This document shows positions 8,306 to 17,112 of a stretch of 64,000 bases of DNA, one piece after another. How positions within the stretch are numbered: the first letter of the stretch is position 1; each line of letters starts with the position of its first letter. A program made the translations under genes and the position numbers. The notes under the pieces were generated by a model. The model was not told the DNA's origin. It was given only the letters and a program-made list of their open reading frames with translations, and ran no database searches. Origin of the DNA: JAAEPI01 sp964352625 (GTDB lineage Bacteria; Bacteroidota; Bacteroidia; Cytophagales; Cyclobacteriaceae); the NCBI GenBank assembly GCA_964352625.1, contig CAYGSD010000001.1, forward strand, positions 434,001-498,000, written 5' to 3'.

Positions 8306-10486
8306 ATGGAAAGTGTAGCCGAGCCTGAACTAAAAGAATCACTCAAAAGAGTCTTTGGTTATGATAAGTTTCGAGGGAACCAAGAAGCTATCATAAACCA
8401 CATCATGGATGGTCGCAACACGTTTGTGATCATGCCCACCGGAGCAGGCAAATCACTTTGCTATCAGCTACCGGCCATCATTCAGGACGGAACCGCCATT
8501 GTCATTTCTCCCCTCATTGCTTTAATGAAAAATCAGGTGGATCAAATGAATGCATTTGGCGTCAATGCCCGATTTCTGAATTCCACTTTAACCAAAGCTG
8601 AAAGCAATAGAGTGAAGAAGGATACTTTGGCTGGACTTACAAAACTCCTCTATGTAGCCCCTGAGTCATTGACAAAGCCTGACAATGTTGAATTTCTTCA
8701 GAAGACCAAGATTTCGTTTGCCGCAATTGACGAGGCTCATTGCATTTCGGAGTGGGGCCATGATTTCCGCCCAGAGTACCGCAGAATCAGATCCATTTTG
8801 GCAGAACTCGGGAATGTTCCGGTAATTGCCTTGACAGCTACAGCCACCCCTAAAGTTCAGTTGGACATTCAGAAGAATCTTGACATGGACGATGCGGAGC
8901 TGTTCAAATCTTCTTTCAATAGAGAGAACCTTTACTACGAGGTACACGCCAAGCAGCAGGCCAAAAAACACCTTATAAAATTCATCAAAGGACACAAGGG
9001 TCAGTCAGGGATTGTCTACTGCCTGAGTAGAAAAAAAGTTGAAGAAATTGCTGAGTTCCTACGAGTGAACGATATCAAGGCAGCCCCCTACCATGCCGGC
9101 ATGGAATCCAAAGACCGAATGAAGAATCAGGATGGATTCCTAAACGAAGACATTGATGTGATCGTAGCGACCATCGCTTTTGGGATGGGGATCGACAAGC
9201 CAGACGTAAGATTTGTGGTACACTATGATGCACCCAAGTCTATAGAAGGTTACTATCAGGAGACAGGCCGTGCAGGACGGGATGGCATCAATAGTAATTG
9301 CTTAATGTTCTACAGCTACAACGACATTCTGAAGCTCGAGAAATTCAACAAAGACAAGCCTGTATCCGAACGAGAGAATGCCAAGTTTCTACTCGAAGAG
9401 ATGGCTTCATATGCCGAATCTTCTGTTTGTAGAAGAAAACAGCTTCTCCACTATTTCGGAGAGGAGTGGAAGCCAGACAATTGTGGAATGTGCGACAATT
9501 GCCTGCATCCAAAAGAGAAATTTCAAGGAGAAAGTTTGGTTCTGCTCGCCATTCAGGCGGTGGTGGAAACCAGCGAACGTTTTGATATCAATCACCTCGC
9601 TCATGTGCTGACAGGCAAGAACAGTCAGCATGTCAAAAGCTATGATCACGATAAATTGCCAATTTTTGGAAAGGGCAAAGAGCATACCGAGGACTTTTGG
9701 CGATCCATCATCCGACAAACGCTGTTGAATGAATTCATAGCCAAAGACATTGAAAAACCTGGCGCATTTCTTCTCACAGACAAAGGAAGAAAATTTCTGA
9801 AAGCCCCATATCCTGTAGAACTCACCAAGGATCACGAGTTCAACATGGAAGGTGAAGAAGAAGAATTCGAAAGCACGGTGATCGACTCCAGAGCTTACGA
9901 CAAAACGCTCTTCGACATGCTCAAGAGCTTAAGGAAGAAAGTGGCTCGCACTAAGGGACTGCCTCCTTATGTTATTTTCCAGGATCCATCCTTGGAAGAA
10001 ATGGCTACCCTCTACCCTACCACTATTGATGACCTAAAGAAGATCGTAGGAGTAGGAGAAAGTAAGGCTCGGAAATTTGGAAAGGAATTCATCAAACTAA
10101 TTGAGGATTATGTGGAAGAAAATGACATAATCACCGCCTCTGATGTGTTAGTGAAAACTTCGGGTGTCAAATCCAAAAATAAGATTGCCATCATTTCTCA
10201 AATCGACCGAAAAATAGATTTTGAGGAAATCGCCGAAAGCAAGTCCATGACCTATGAACAACTCATAGTAGAGATTGAAAATATCTGTTTTGGCGGCACA
10301 AAACTCAACATCGATTATTACATCGATCAGCTGATGGATGAGGATCGGCAAGACGATATCTACGATTATTTCATGAATGCCGAATCGGACAGCCTAGAAG
10401 CCGCCCTGGATGAATTGGACGAAGACTATTCTGAAGATGAAATTCGATTAATGCGAATAAAATTCATGTCAGAATATGCGCATTGA
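8306..10486 (+). CDS. recQ: ATP-dependent DNA helicase RecQ
   Basis: 726 residues. Superfamily 2 motifs are in order: Walker A PTGAGKSLCYQLP (~residue 44), DEAHCISEWGHDFRP (~140), TATATP, and QETGRAGRDG (~318). A zinc-binding RecQ-C segment with cysteines at CRRKQLL and CGMCDNC (~374-395) follows, then a winged-helix part. An HRDC-type domain lies around 530-610 (PPYVIFQDPSLEEMA). The extra ~110 residues beyond it make it longer than E. coli RecQ (~610) but near the usual Bacteroidota length. It unwinds DNA in recombination and fork repair. Confidence 0.95.
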   Translation: MESVAEPELKESLKRVFGYDKFRGNQEAIINHIMDGRNTFVIMPTGAGKSLCYQLPAIIQDGTAIVISPLIALMKNQVDQMNAFGVNARFLNSTLTKAESNRVKKDTLAGLTKLLYVAPESLTKPDNVEFLQKTKISFAAIDEAHCISEWGHDFRPEYRRIRSILAELGNVPVIALTATATPKVQLDIQKNLDMDDAELFKSSFNRENLYYEVHAKQQAKKHLIKFIKGHKGQSGIVYCLSRKKVEEIAEFLRVNDIKAAPYHAGMESKDRMKNQDGFLNEDIDVIVATIAFGMGIDKPDVRFVVHYDAPKSIEGYYQETGRAGRDGINSNCLMFYSYNDILKLEKFNKDKPVSERENAKFLLEEMASYAESSVCRRKQLLHYFGEEWKPDNCGMCDNCLHPKEKFQGESLVLLAIQAVVETSERFDINHLAHVLTGKNSQHVKSYDHDKLPIFGKGKEHTEDFWRSIIRQTLLNEFIAKDIEKPGAFLLTDKGRKFLKAPYPVELTKDHEFNMEGEEEEFESTVIDSRAYDKTLFDMLKSLRKKVARTKGLPPYVIFQDPSLEEMATLYPTTIDDLKKIVGVGESKARKFGKEFIKLIEDYVEENDIITASDVLVKTSGVKSKNKIAIISQIDRKIDFEEIAESKSMTYEQLIVEIENICFGGTKLNIDYYIDQLMDEDRQDDIYDYFMNAESDSLEAALDELDEDYSEDEIRLMRIKFMSEYAH

Positions 10487-10523
10487 TTTTTGATCCGCAT
10501 TTTTGCCACCTATGCACCCAGCC

Positions 10524-11810
10524 ATGAAAGTACTTATATTAGGATCAGGCGGACGAGAGCACGCTCTAGCCTGGAAAATCAAACAAAGCCCACTCTGTGA
10601 TAAAGTTTTCATTGCTCCCGGCAATGGCGGCACAGCTGAGGTTGGCACCAACTTACCTGTTGATCTATCAAGCCATTTTGCAGTGAAGAGCCTGATAGCC
10701 GAAAATAAAATTGACCTTCTAGTTATTGGCCCTGAAGACCCCTTGGTCAATGGCCTAGTTGATGATTTACTCGAAGACTCGGATTTCAAAAAACTTAAAA
10801 TAATTGGCCCCACTAAGGCAGGCGCCCAGCTGGAAGGTAGCAAGGATTTCTCCAAGCAGTTTATGGAGAAATATGGAATCCCTACCGGCTCGGCCAAGAC
10901 TTTCACCAAAGAAAATTTTGCTGATGGAATTGACTATCTGGAATCCTTAGAGCCTCCATACGTTCTAAAGGCGGACGGACTGGCGGCAGGCAAAGGAGTA
11001 ATCATTACCTCTGACCTGAATGAAGCCAAGGAAACCCTGCACGACCTTATTTTAGACAAAAGATTTGGAGATTCAAGTGCCAAAGTCCTTATTGAAGAAT
11101 TTCTTCTCGGAATCGAGGTTTCATTCTTCGCGCTGACAGACGGAAATTCGTACCGGATGCTACCGGAAGCCAAGGACTACAAACGAATAGGAGAAAAAGA
11201 TCAAGGCCCAAATACAGGAGGTATGGGTGCCGTTTCTCCGGTGATTTTCGCTGATAGAGCTTTCAAAGAGAAAGTTCAGAACCGAATCATCAAGCCAACG
11301 ATTGAGGGACTGAAGAAAGAAGGTATTCCCTATACCGGATTTCTTTTTTTCGGTATTATCAATATCAAGGGCGATCCGTACGTGATTGAATACAATGTGA
11401 GGATGGGCGACCCTGAAACCCAAGCCGTATTGCCAAGAATCAAGTCTGATTTTCTGGAACTATTGGTCGCCACCGCCGATGGCAATCTGGTAGACACTGA
11501 AATAGAATACGAGCGGTTTTCTTCCACCACGGTAGTCACGGTGAGTGAAGGGTATCCTGGCTCCTACGAAAAAGGAATCGAAATAACGACTGCCAAACCC
11601 AGAGGGGTGATTACCTTCCATGCCGGAACAAAAAGAAATGAGAAGAACGAATTGGTCACTAATGGTGGTCGAGTCCTGGCTGTGACAGGCCTGGGCAAAA
11701 ATCTTGGTGAAGCAATCAGCAAGGCGCAAAAAGCCGCAGAAGAAATTGCATACGAAGGAAAATACTTCAGAACAGATATTGGACTGGACTTAAAGGAATT
11801 AGGTCAGTAA
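10524..11810 (+). CDS. purD: Phosphoribosylamine-glycine ligase (GAR synthetase)
   Basis: 428 residues from the ATG giving MKVLILGSGGREHALAWK, the canonical PurD N-terminus; in-frame ATG 10512 and TTG 10503 are upstream and less likely. The ATP-grasp core shows VLKADGLAAGKGV, GPNTGGMGAVSP and EYNVRMGDPETQ. It joins glycine to phosphoribosylamine in the second step of purine synthesis. It lies 37 bases after recQ and may share its transcript. Confidence 0.95.
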   Translation: MKVLILGSGGREHALAWKIKQSPLCDKVFIAPGNGGTAEVGTNLPVDLSSHFAVKSLIAENKIDLLVIGPEDPLVNGLVDDLLEDSDFKKLKIIGPTKAGAQLEGSKDFSKQFMEKYGIPTGSAKTFTKENFADGIDYLESLEPPYVLKADGLAAGKGVIITSDLNEAKETLHDLILDKRFGDSSAKVLIEEFLLGIEVSFFALTDGNSYRMLPEAKDYKRIGEKDQGPNTGGMGAVSPVIFADRAFKEKVQNRIIKPTIEGLKKEGIPYTGFLFFGIINIKGDPYVIEYNVRMGDPETQAVLPRIKSDFLELLVATADGNLVDTEIEYERFSSTTVVTVSEGYPGSYEKGIEITTAKPRGVITFHAGTKRNEKNELVTNGGRVLAVTGLGKNLGEAISKAQKAAEEIAYEGKYFRTDIGLDLKELGQ

Positions 11811-11835
11811 ATTGTAAAAAATTGAAACAGTCAAG

Positions 11836-12966
11836 ATGGGGTGTGTAGGATGTAGCCCAAGCGGGTGTAACAACAATGGCCACTGCGAAAGCGGAGGGTG
11901 CAACAAGCTTAACGTGTTTGATTGGCTCTCTGACATGGACCAAATTGGTGGTGAGCCTTACAACATCATGGAAGTGCGTTTCAAAAATGGCCGCAAGGAT
12001 TTCTTCCGCAATGAAAATAAACTTGAAGTAGTCACAGGTGATCCCGTGGTGGTGGACGTGCCAAACGGACATCACATTGGATACGTCTCCATGCAAGGCG
12101 AACTGGTTCGGCTGCAGATGAAAAAGAAAAAGGTGAAGGAGTCCGACGTGAAGACGATCTATCGGCAGGCTTCCTCCAAAGACCTTGAAAAATTCCACAA
12201 ACTGAGGGAGAAAGAGCAAGGCATGATCTACAAGTCGCGTGAGATTATCCAGCACCTTGGATTAGAAATGAAACTGACCGATGTAGAATATCAAGCCGAT
12301 AGCTCCAAAGCAACTTTCTACTATTCGGCAGAATCCAGAATTGATTTCAGGGAGTTAATTCGGCAGCTCGCCTCAGAATTTCACATTCGTGTAGAAATGA
12401 GACAAATCTCCATGCGGCAGGAGGCAGGAAGAATTGGTGGTATTGGCTCATGCGGCCGAGAGCTCTGCTGCTCCACTTGGCTCACTGACTTCAAAACAGT
12501 CTCGACTTCAGCCGCTCGGTATCAGAACCTTTCGCTCAACCCCACCAAGCTATCCGGCCAGTGCGGACGCTTGAAATGCTGCCTCAATTATGAGCTAGAC
12601 ACCTACAAGGATGCATTGAAAGACATTCCAAAAGTGGACAAGGCATTGGAAACAGAAAAAGGCCCTGCATTCCTTCAGAAAACTGACATTTTCAGAAAGA
12701 TCATGTGGTTTGGTTACAAGGACGACCACAACTGGCATGCTTTACCTGCTTCCAGAGTTTCGGAGATTCTTGAGCTAAACAAAAAAGGTAAAAAACCAGC
12801 CTCACTTACGGAGGACGAATATTTGGTGGAAGAGAATCCTGGGACTGGGCTCAATGCAGACTTGGTAGCAATGGATCGTAAATTCGGCGGCTCGAAAAAG
12901 AAGAAACCGAAAAAGAAACGTAGAAATAAAAACCGTCCAAAAGACAAAAAAAACCAAACGAATTAA
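11836..12966 (+). CDS. ricT: RicT-like PSP1 domain protein
   Basis: 376 residues. A Cys-rich N-terminus (GCVGCSPSGCNNNGHCES) precedes a PSP1 C-terminal domain with further conserved cysteines (GSCGRELCCSTWL; SGQCGRLKCCLNYE). The last ~25 residues are a Lys/Arg tail. In Bacillus, RicT (YaaT) belongs to a complex with RicA and RicF that binds iron-sulfur clusters and helps RNA maturation. That role is carried over here by family only. It overlaps the gldH start by one base (TAATG). Confidence 0.85.
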   Translation: MGCVGCSPSGCNNNGHCESGGCNKLNVFDWLSDMDQIGGEPYNIMEVRFKNGRKDFFRNENKLEVVTGDPVVVDVPNGHHIGYVSMQGELVRLQMKKKKVKESDVKTIYRQASSKDLEKFHKLREKEQGMIYKSREIIQHLGLEMKLTDVEYQADSSKATFYYSAESRIDFRELIRQLASEFHIRVEMRQISMRQEAGRIGGIGSCGRELCCSTWLTDFKTVSTSAARYQNLSLNPTKLSGQCGRLKCCLNYELDTYKDALKDIPKVDKALETEKGPAFLQKTDIFRKIMWFGYKDDHNWHALPASRVSEILELNKKGKKPASLTEDEYLVEENPGTGLNADLVAMDRKFGGSKKKKPKKKRRNKNRPKDKKNQTN

Positions 12967-13436
12967 TGAAGTATATAGCAGTAGCCATTTTTCTAGGGTT
13001 GGTTCTCATCTCTTGCGACAAGACAAAAATCTATGAGGAGTTCGCAGACTTAGAAGATGCATTTTGGCATCAAGACTCAGTGAAGACCTTCAATTTTGAA
13101 ATCACAGACCCAAGTCAACCTTACAATTTGATTGCACATTTTAGAAATAGCCAAGCGTATCCTTTTCACAACCTCTACTATAAGTTTAGTTTAAAAAATG
13201 ATCAGGACTCTCTTATCGATCTCAAGCAAATGCAGATTCTTCTTTTCGACCCCAAAACGGGTGAGCCAAATGGCGGTGGGATCGGTGACCTTTTCGATAA
13301 CTCACAGGTTGTCAAAGACAATTTCACTTTTCCACAGGCAGGAAACTATTCGGTCAGTCTCCAGCAATATATGAGAATAGATACTTTGCCTTACGTCTTG
13401 TCAGTGGGATGGCGAGTAGAGAGGGTGGCTGAATAA
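12966..13436 (+). CDS. gldH: Gliding motility lipoprotein GldH
   Basis: 156 residues with a lipobox (LVLISC, Cys at ~18), so an inner- or outer-membrane lipoprotein. Length, the aromatic pattern near DAFWHQDSVKTFNFEI, and position directly after a RicT/PSP1 gene match GldH of Flavobacterium, one of the lipoproteins needed for gliding and linked to the type IX secretion machinery. GldH homologs also occur in non-gliding Bacteroidota, so gliding itself is not proven. It starts on the ricT stop codon. Confidence 0.82.
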   Translation: MKYIAVAIFLGLVLISCDKTKIYEEFADLEDAFWHQDSVKTFNFEITDPSQPYNLIAHFRNSQAYPFHNLYYKFSLKNDQDSLIDLKQMQILLFDPKTGEPNGGGIGDLFDNSQVVKDNFTFPQAGNYSVSLQQYMRIDTLPYVLSVGWRVERVAE

Positions 13437-13503
13437 GACAGGGCTTGTTGCATTCACGATCAGGCCAATCATATGGCCATTTAACAAACAATTAATCTGT
13501 AAT

Positions 13504-14229
13504 TTGCTTCCTTTGATCAAAAGAAAATCCTCAAACGTGCGATCTAGCTTTAATTCAAAATCTTCTCTTTTAATATTGCCAGTACTTCTTATTCTGAGCA
13601 GTTGCAATTCCAAGACCTATCTGCCAGAGACATTTTCGCAAGAAGTAGTGGCAAAATTTGGCGGGGAGGTTAGCATTTCTAATTTAAAAAATGACTCTAA
13701 TCAAAGTGTGCTGGATCTCACGCTGACCCAAATCAACCTCGACTCGTCAGCGGTAAATGCCACCGGATCCTTATTAGCTCTTCAGGCATTTGAAAACTTG
13801 GAAGAAGGGGCCAATTATGATCTTGTTCAGGTAAACATTGAAAGCGGCTCCCTTACAAGGAGTAAAATGACGTCATTCGCTTACTCGCTTTCCGATTTAG
13901 AAAAGGTGTCTAAGAATTGGGCCTTTTTGGAAGAATATTTTGGGAATGAACTCACCGAATCAATTGAGCAATTGTATGCATTTTACGATCCAACTATTTT
14001 TACGCAACAAGATGTTGGCACCTTCATTCTTGACTTTAAAACCTTGGATGCTAAAGAAACATTCAAGTCAAATAATTTGATCGGATTTCAAATAGGTTAT
14101 TTGACTAACAATCAAAAGGCTATCATGTTTCTGGTTCAGAAAGAGTTTGAAAAAGCATCAGCGCAATTCGTTTTCATTTTCAAGTACGATGAGGAGAAAC
14201 CACTAATTGCAGGTGTGAGTACTATCTAA
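13504..14229 (+). CDS. Lipoprotein of unknown function
   Basis: 241 residues if the TTG at 13504 is the start; no ATG lies before the hydrophobic segment, so the start is uncertain (TTG 13513 is an alternative). A lipobox SLLILPVLLILSSC precedes Cys34. The mature part is mixed alpha/beta with no recognised family. Base composition is like its neighbours. It follows gldH after 67 bases; no link in function can be claimed. Confidence 0.6.
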   Translation: MLPLIKRKSSNVRSSFNSKSSLLILPVLLILSSCNSKTYLPETFSQEVVAKFGGEVSISNLKNDSNQSVLDLTLTQINLDSSAVNATGSLLALQAFENLEEGANYDLVQVNIESGSLTRSKMTSFAYSLSDLEKVSKNWAFLEEYFGNELTESIEQLYAFYDPTIFTQQDVGTFILDFKTLDAKETFKSNNLIGFQIGYLTNNQKAIMFLVQKEFEKASAQFVFIFKYDEEKPLIAGVSTI

Positions 14230-14367
14230 AAACAAGTTTTTTTGGGAAGGACTCTTGAATCCATTCTATCAGTTTCAGCATCCTAAAGGTCATCTTCTCC
14301 AATAAAATTTCGTTTCAACAATACGTTAAAGGCAATATTTCCATCCAATTTTTTCTAAATAAAATCT

Positions 14368-14414
14368 AGTTTATAAACTAACCTCGTAAGTAGGCCAAAC
14401 ACATTTTATAAACT
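14368..14414 (+). promoter_or_regulatory. Repeated palindrome ahead of the DUF4331 cluster (possible operator)
   Basis: A perfect 12-bp palindrome AGTTTATAAACT (14368-14379) and a second copy of TTTATAAACT (14405-14414) lie 35 bases apart, ending 9 bases before the ATG of the first DUF4331 gene. The repeat and its place are seen; a regulator role is inference, and A/T-rich palindromes can arise by chance. Confidence 0.35.
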
Positions 14415-14423
14415 GAAATTATT

Positions 14424-15182
14424 ATGAAAAAAATGATTCTTACGATTGGTCTGGTTATTTCCATTGGCTCAATCGTCTACCTCACCGGAGCTGATCACAT
14501 CGACGCTCCGGCCGTCGGATCTCTCACTACTGGAAGTACTGTAGAAGATATCACCGACTACTATGCATTTGAAAGTCCCGCTAATTCAGACAATTATGTA
14601 TTTGTCTGCAATGTCTCAGGACTAACCGCTCCCTCTGCTACCAACGAAGTTGAGTTTAGTGAAAACACTATGTATGAGTTTAACATTGATAATGATGGAG
14701 ACAATCTCGAAGACCTTGTCATTCAGGCCTATTTCAAAAATGGACAAGTGGTGACGTATGGTGCCGTTGTTCCAAGTACAACTGGCGCTTCCAGCATTAT
14801 TGAAAAATCAGGAACCAAAGTTTCCGCAGATATCACCGCTTATGGAGAAACTCCGGTAGTTGGCACAGCAGGTGGCATCCAGATTTTTGCTGGTCCAAGA
14901 GACGACCCATTCTACATGGATTTTTTCAAATTCGTCGAAATAGTCAACGGAGTAGGTGCTTCTCTTTCTGATGAGACCAACACGGGCTTGTATGATGGAG
15001 ATAGGGATTCTGACCCTGATACTGAAGGGATTCAGCCTTATCCAGCCGCTTTTGACGAGCCAGGAGCTGACGCTTTTGCTGGTACCAACGTCCTCTCGGT
15101 AGTCATCGAAGTGCCAAAATCTTCGCTCGGAACAAGTACCACTTTTACCTCCTGGGTAGAAAGCAAAACCATCTCACAATAA
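14424..15182 (+). CDS. DUF4331 family secreted protein
   Basis: 252 residues with an N-terminal signal segment. The start of the mature part, DHIDAPAV...DITDYYAFESP, is the DUF4331 hallmark, followed by ENTMYEFNIDNDGDNLEDL and a RDDPFYMDFF block. DUF4331 has no settled function; members are exported and often found beside TonB receptors and TPR proteins. At 252 residues it covers only part of the longer (400+ residue) DUF4331 proteins; the following gene appears to supply the rest. Confidence 0.8.
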   Translation: MKKMILTIGLVISIGSIVYLTGADHIDAPAVGSLTTGSTVEDITDYYAFESPANSDNYVFVCNVSGLTAPSATNEVEFSENTMYEFNIDNDGDNLEDLVIQAYFKNGQVVTYGAVVPSTTGASSIIEKSGTKVSADITAYGETPVVGTAGGIQIFAGPRDDPFYMDFFKFVEIVNGVGASLSDETNTGLYDGDRDSDPDTEGIQPYPAAFDEPGADAFAGTNVLSVVIEVPKSSLGTSTTFTSWVESKTISQ

Positions 15183-15202
15183 TCAAATAACAAAATCGAA
15201 TT

Positions 15203-15757
15203 ATGAAAAAGTTAAAATATCTCATACTCTCCTTAGCCTTGTCAGGTGTAGTGATTTTATCATCCTGTGGCAATGACGATCCGGCTCCAATGTCAGACAC
15301 ATTTGTGACAGTTGACCAAATGGGGCGTCCGGCCATCAACACCGTTTTCAATTTTTTTGGCGATGCAGCCACCAAGAACGGATACAATCAAACGCTTCCT
15401 TCCGCTGGGAGCAGTAATGCAACAGCCTTCAAAGGCATCCTGGATGCCCTACAGACTTACATCTTTTTAGATCCTGCTGAGTTTGAAAACATTCTCGGCG
15501 TTGATAATGCTGGACTAGCCGGTGTTCTCGCCGTGGATGTACTGCAGTCGGACAAGTCATCGGCTTCAGCTTACGGCTCACTGAACGGACGTGCATTAGG
15601 TGATGACGTGGTAGACGTTACGCTTCTTCTAGCTTTTGCTGATCAATCAGATGCCGGTGCGGATAATCAAGTCAAAGACGGAGTGTCTTCTGATAATGTG
15701 GACTCAAATGACAAGAGCTTTAGCTCGTCATTCCCATATCTGGCGTCTCCTCACTAA
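15203..15757 (+). CDS. DUF4331-like lipoprotein (C-terminal part of the family)
   Basis: 184 residues. A lipobox (VVILSSC) gives a lipidated Cys near residue 22. The segment VDQMGRPAINTVFNFFGDA resembles the second half of longer DUF4331 proteins, where a GRPAINT-type motif occurs. It starts 20 bases after the first DUF4331 gene, so the two may be a split pair that works together at the cell surface. A strong terminator follows directly. Confidence 0.7.
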   Translation: MKKLKYLILSLALSGVVILSSCGNDDPAPMSDTFVTVDQMGRPAINTVFNFFGDAATKNGYNQTLPSAGSSNATAFKGILDALQTYIFLDPAEFENILGVDNAGLAGVLAVDVLQSDKSSASAYGSLNGRALGDDVVDVTLLLAFADQSDAGADNQVKDGVSSDNVDSNDKSFSSSFPYLASPH

Positions 15758-15771
15758 TAGTTGTTTGTTTC

Positions 15772-15800
15772 AAGGGAGAGGTTAGCCCCTCTCCCTTTTT
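15772..15800 (+). terminator. Rho-independent terminator after the DUF4331 pair
   Basis: Stem AAGGGAGAGG / CCTCTCCCTT (10 pairs) with a 6-base loop, followed by TTTTT. It separates the DUF4331 pair from the TPR gene 14 bases downstream, so read-through or a second promoter is needed for the latter. Confidence 0.85.
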
Positions 15801-15813
15801 ATTTAAAAAACTC

Positions 15814-17097
15814 ATGAAATACTTACTTCCAATTCTCCTCACATTCTCCGCGATAGCTTGCTCCACCAAGTCGGAAATGTCCAAAATAACTACTCCGTCG
15901 GACTACAATCAGTTTTTACAAAGCACCCAGGACAATACTGCATTGGAGGAAGAAATCGAATTCTGGGCAACCAAAATCGCAGCTCAACCAAAGGCATTCA
16001 CCTACTTACAAAAACAAGGGACGGCTTACTTAAAACTCTTCAAGCAAAGTGGAAATATTGAATTCCTACATTCCTCATTTGACAAATTCAAAGAAGCAAA
16101 TTCCTTTCTCAAGGGCAAGTCAAAAGCTTCGAACCTCCTAACGCTAAGCGAGTTATCGATCATGAAACATGATTTTGATGCGGCAAGAGTTTACGCTGAA
16201 GAAGCACTTCAGCTCACAGATGAAAAATTTGGGCCTGAAATGATGCGCTTCGATGCGTACATGGAACTGGGGGATTACATGGTTTGCAAAACCATTCTGG
16301 AACGAAACAAGCGCATGGATTCTTTTGACTATCTCGTTCGGCTCGGCAAATTCAAAGATCATGAAGGAAATCTCGACTCAGCGATAGTCTACATGGAACG
16401 TGCAGAGCAAATGATCCGAAATGAAAAATCACCTCGAGCCCTTTGGATCAACACCAACCTTGGTGATATGTATGGCCATGCGGGTAGAATTTCAGAATCT
16501 TATGAGAAATACATCAAGGTTCTTAACCTTGAATCGAGCTATGATTATGCCCTGAAAGGAATTGCTTGGATCGCCTATTCAGCCGATAGAAATATCTCTG
16601 AAGCTAGACGAATTCTCACAGTCCTCCACTCAAAAACTAATCTTCCCGACCATCATCTAAGTCTAGCTGAGCTGGCTGAATTCGAAAATAACTTCGCCTT
16701 GGCAACTAAACACATTGATGCGTTCGTATCGGAAGCATCTAAGCCTGAATACAAAGGAATGTACAACAAATACCTAATAGAAATCTATGCCGATAGGGGC
16801 GACTTTCAATCCGCTTTTGCCTTAGCAAATGATGAAAATAGAAAGCGCCCTACTCCCGCAACATACGATTGGCTGGCGTGGACCAATCACTTGGCAGGAA
16901 ACAAAGAAGTCGCCATTTCTATTTACGAAAACATGGTAGAAGGCAAAACGGAAGAACCCGACGTGCTCTATCACATGGCCATGGCATTCTCAGAAAATGG
17001 GATTGAGAGAGGAAAGGATTACTTGAAAGAAGTACAAGAAGCCAGCTACGAGCTGGGTCCAGTACTCTCGCAAAAAATCAATAACACCCTTCATTAA
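15814..17097 (+). CDS. TPR-repeat lipoprotein
   Basis: 427 residues. A lipobox (FSAIAC) lies near residue 17. The rest is alpha-helical with tetratricopeptide-type helices spaced by ~34 residues (for example ALWINTNLGDMYGHAGR and YDYALKGIAWIAYSA). TPR folds bind protein partners. Its place between the DUF4331 pair and a TonB receptor, 16 bases ahead of the latter, suggests a role in the same surface system. Confidence 0.78.
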   Translation: MKYLLPILLTFSAIACSTKSEMSKITTPSDYNQFLQSTQDNTALEEEIEFWATKIAAQPKAFTYLQKQGTAYLKLFKQSGNIEFLHSSFDKFKEANSFLKGKSKASNLLTLSELSIMKHDFDAARVYAEEALQLTDEKFGPEMMRFDAYMELGDYMVCKTILERNKRMDSFDYLVRLGKFKDHEGNLDSAIVYMERAEQMIRNEKSPRALWINTNLGDMYGHAGRISESYEKYIKVLNLESSYDYALKGIAWIAYSADRNISEARRILTVLHSKTNLPDHHLSLAELAEFENNFALATKHIDAFVSEASKPEYKGMYNKYLIEIYADRGDFQSAFALANDENRKRPTPATYDWLAWTNHLAGNKEVAISIYENMVEGKTEEPDVLYHMAMAFSENGIERGKDYLKEVQEASYELGPVLSQKINNTLH

Positions 17098-17112
17098 TTA
17101 CCCGGCATACCA

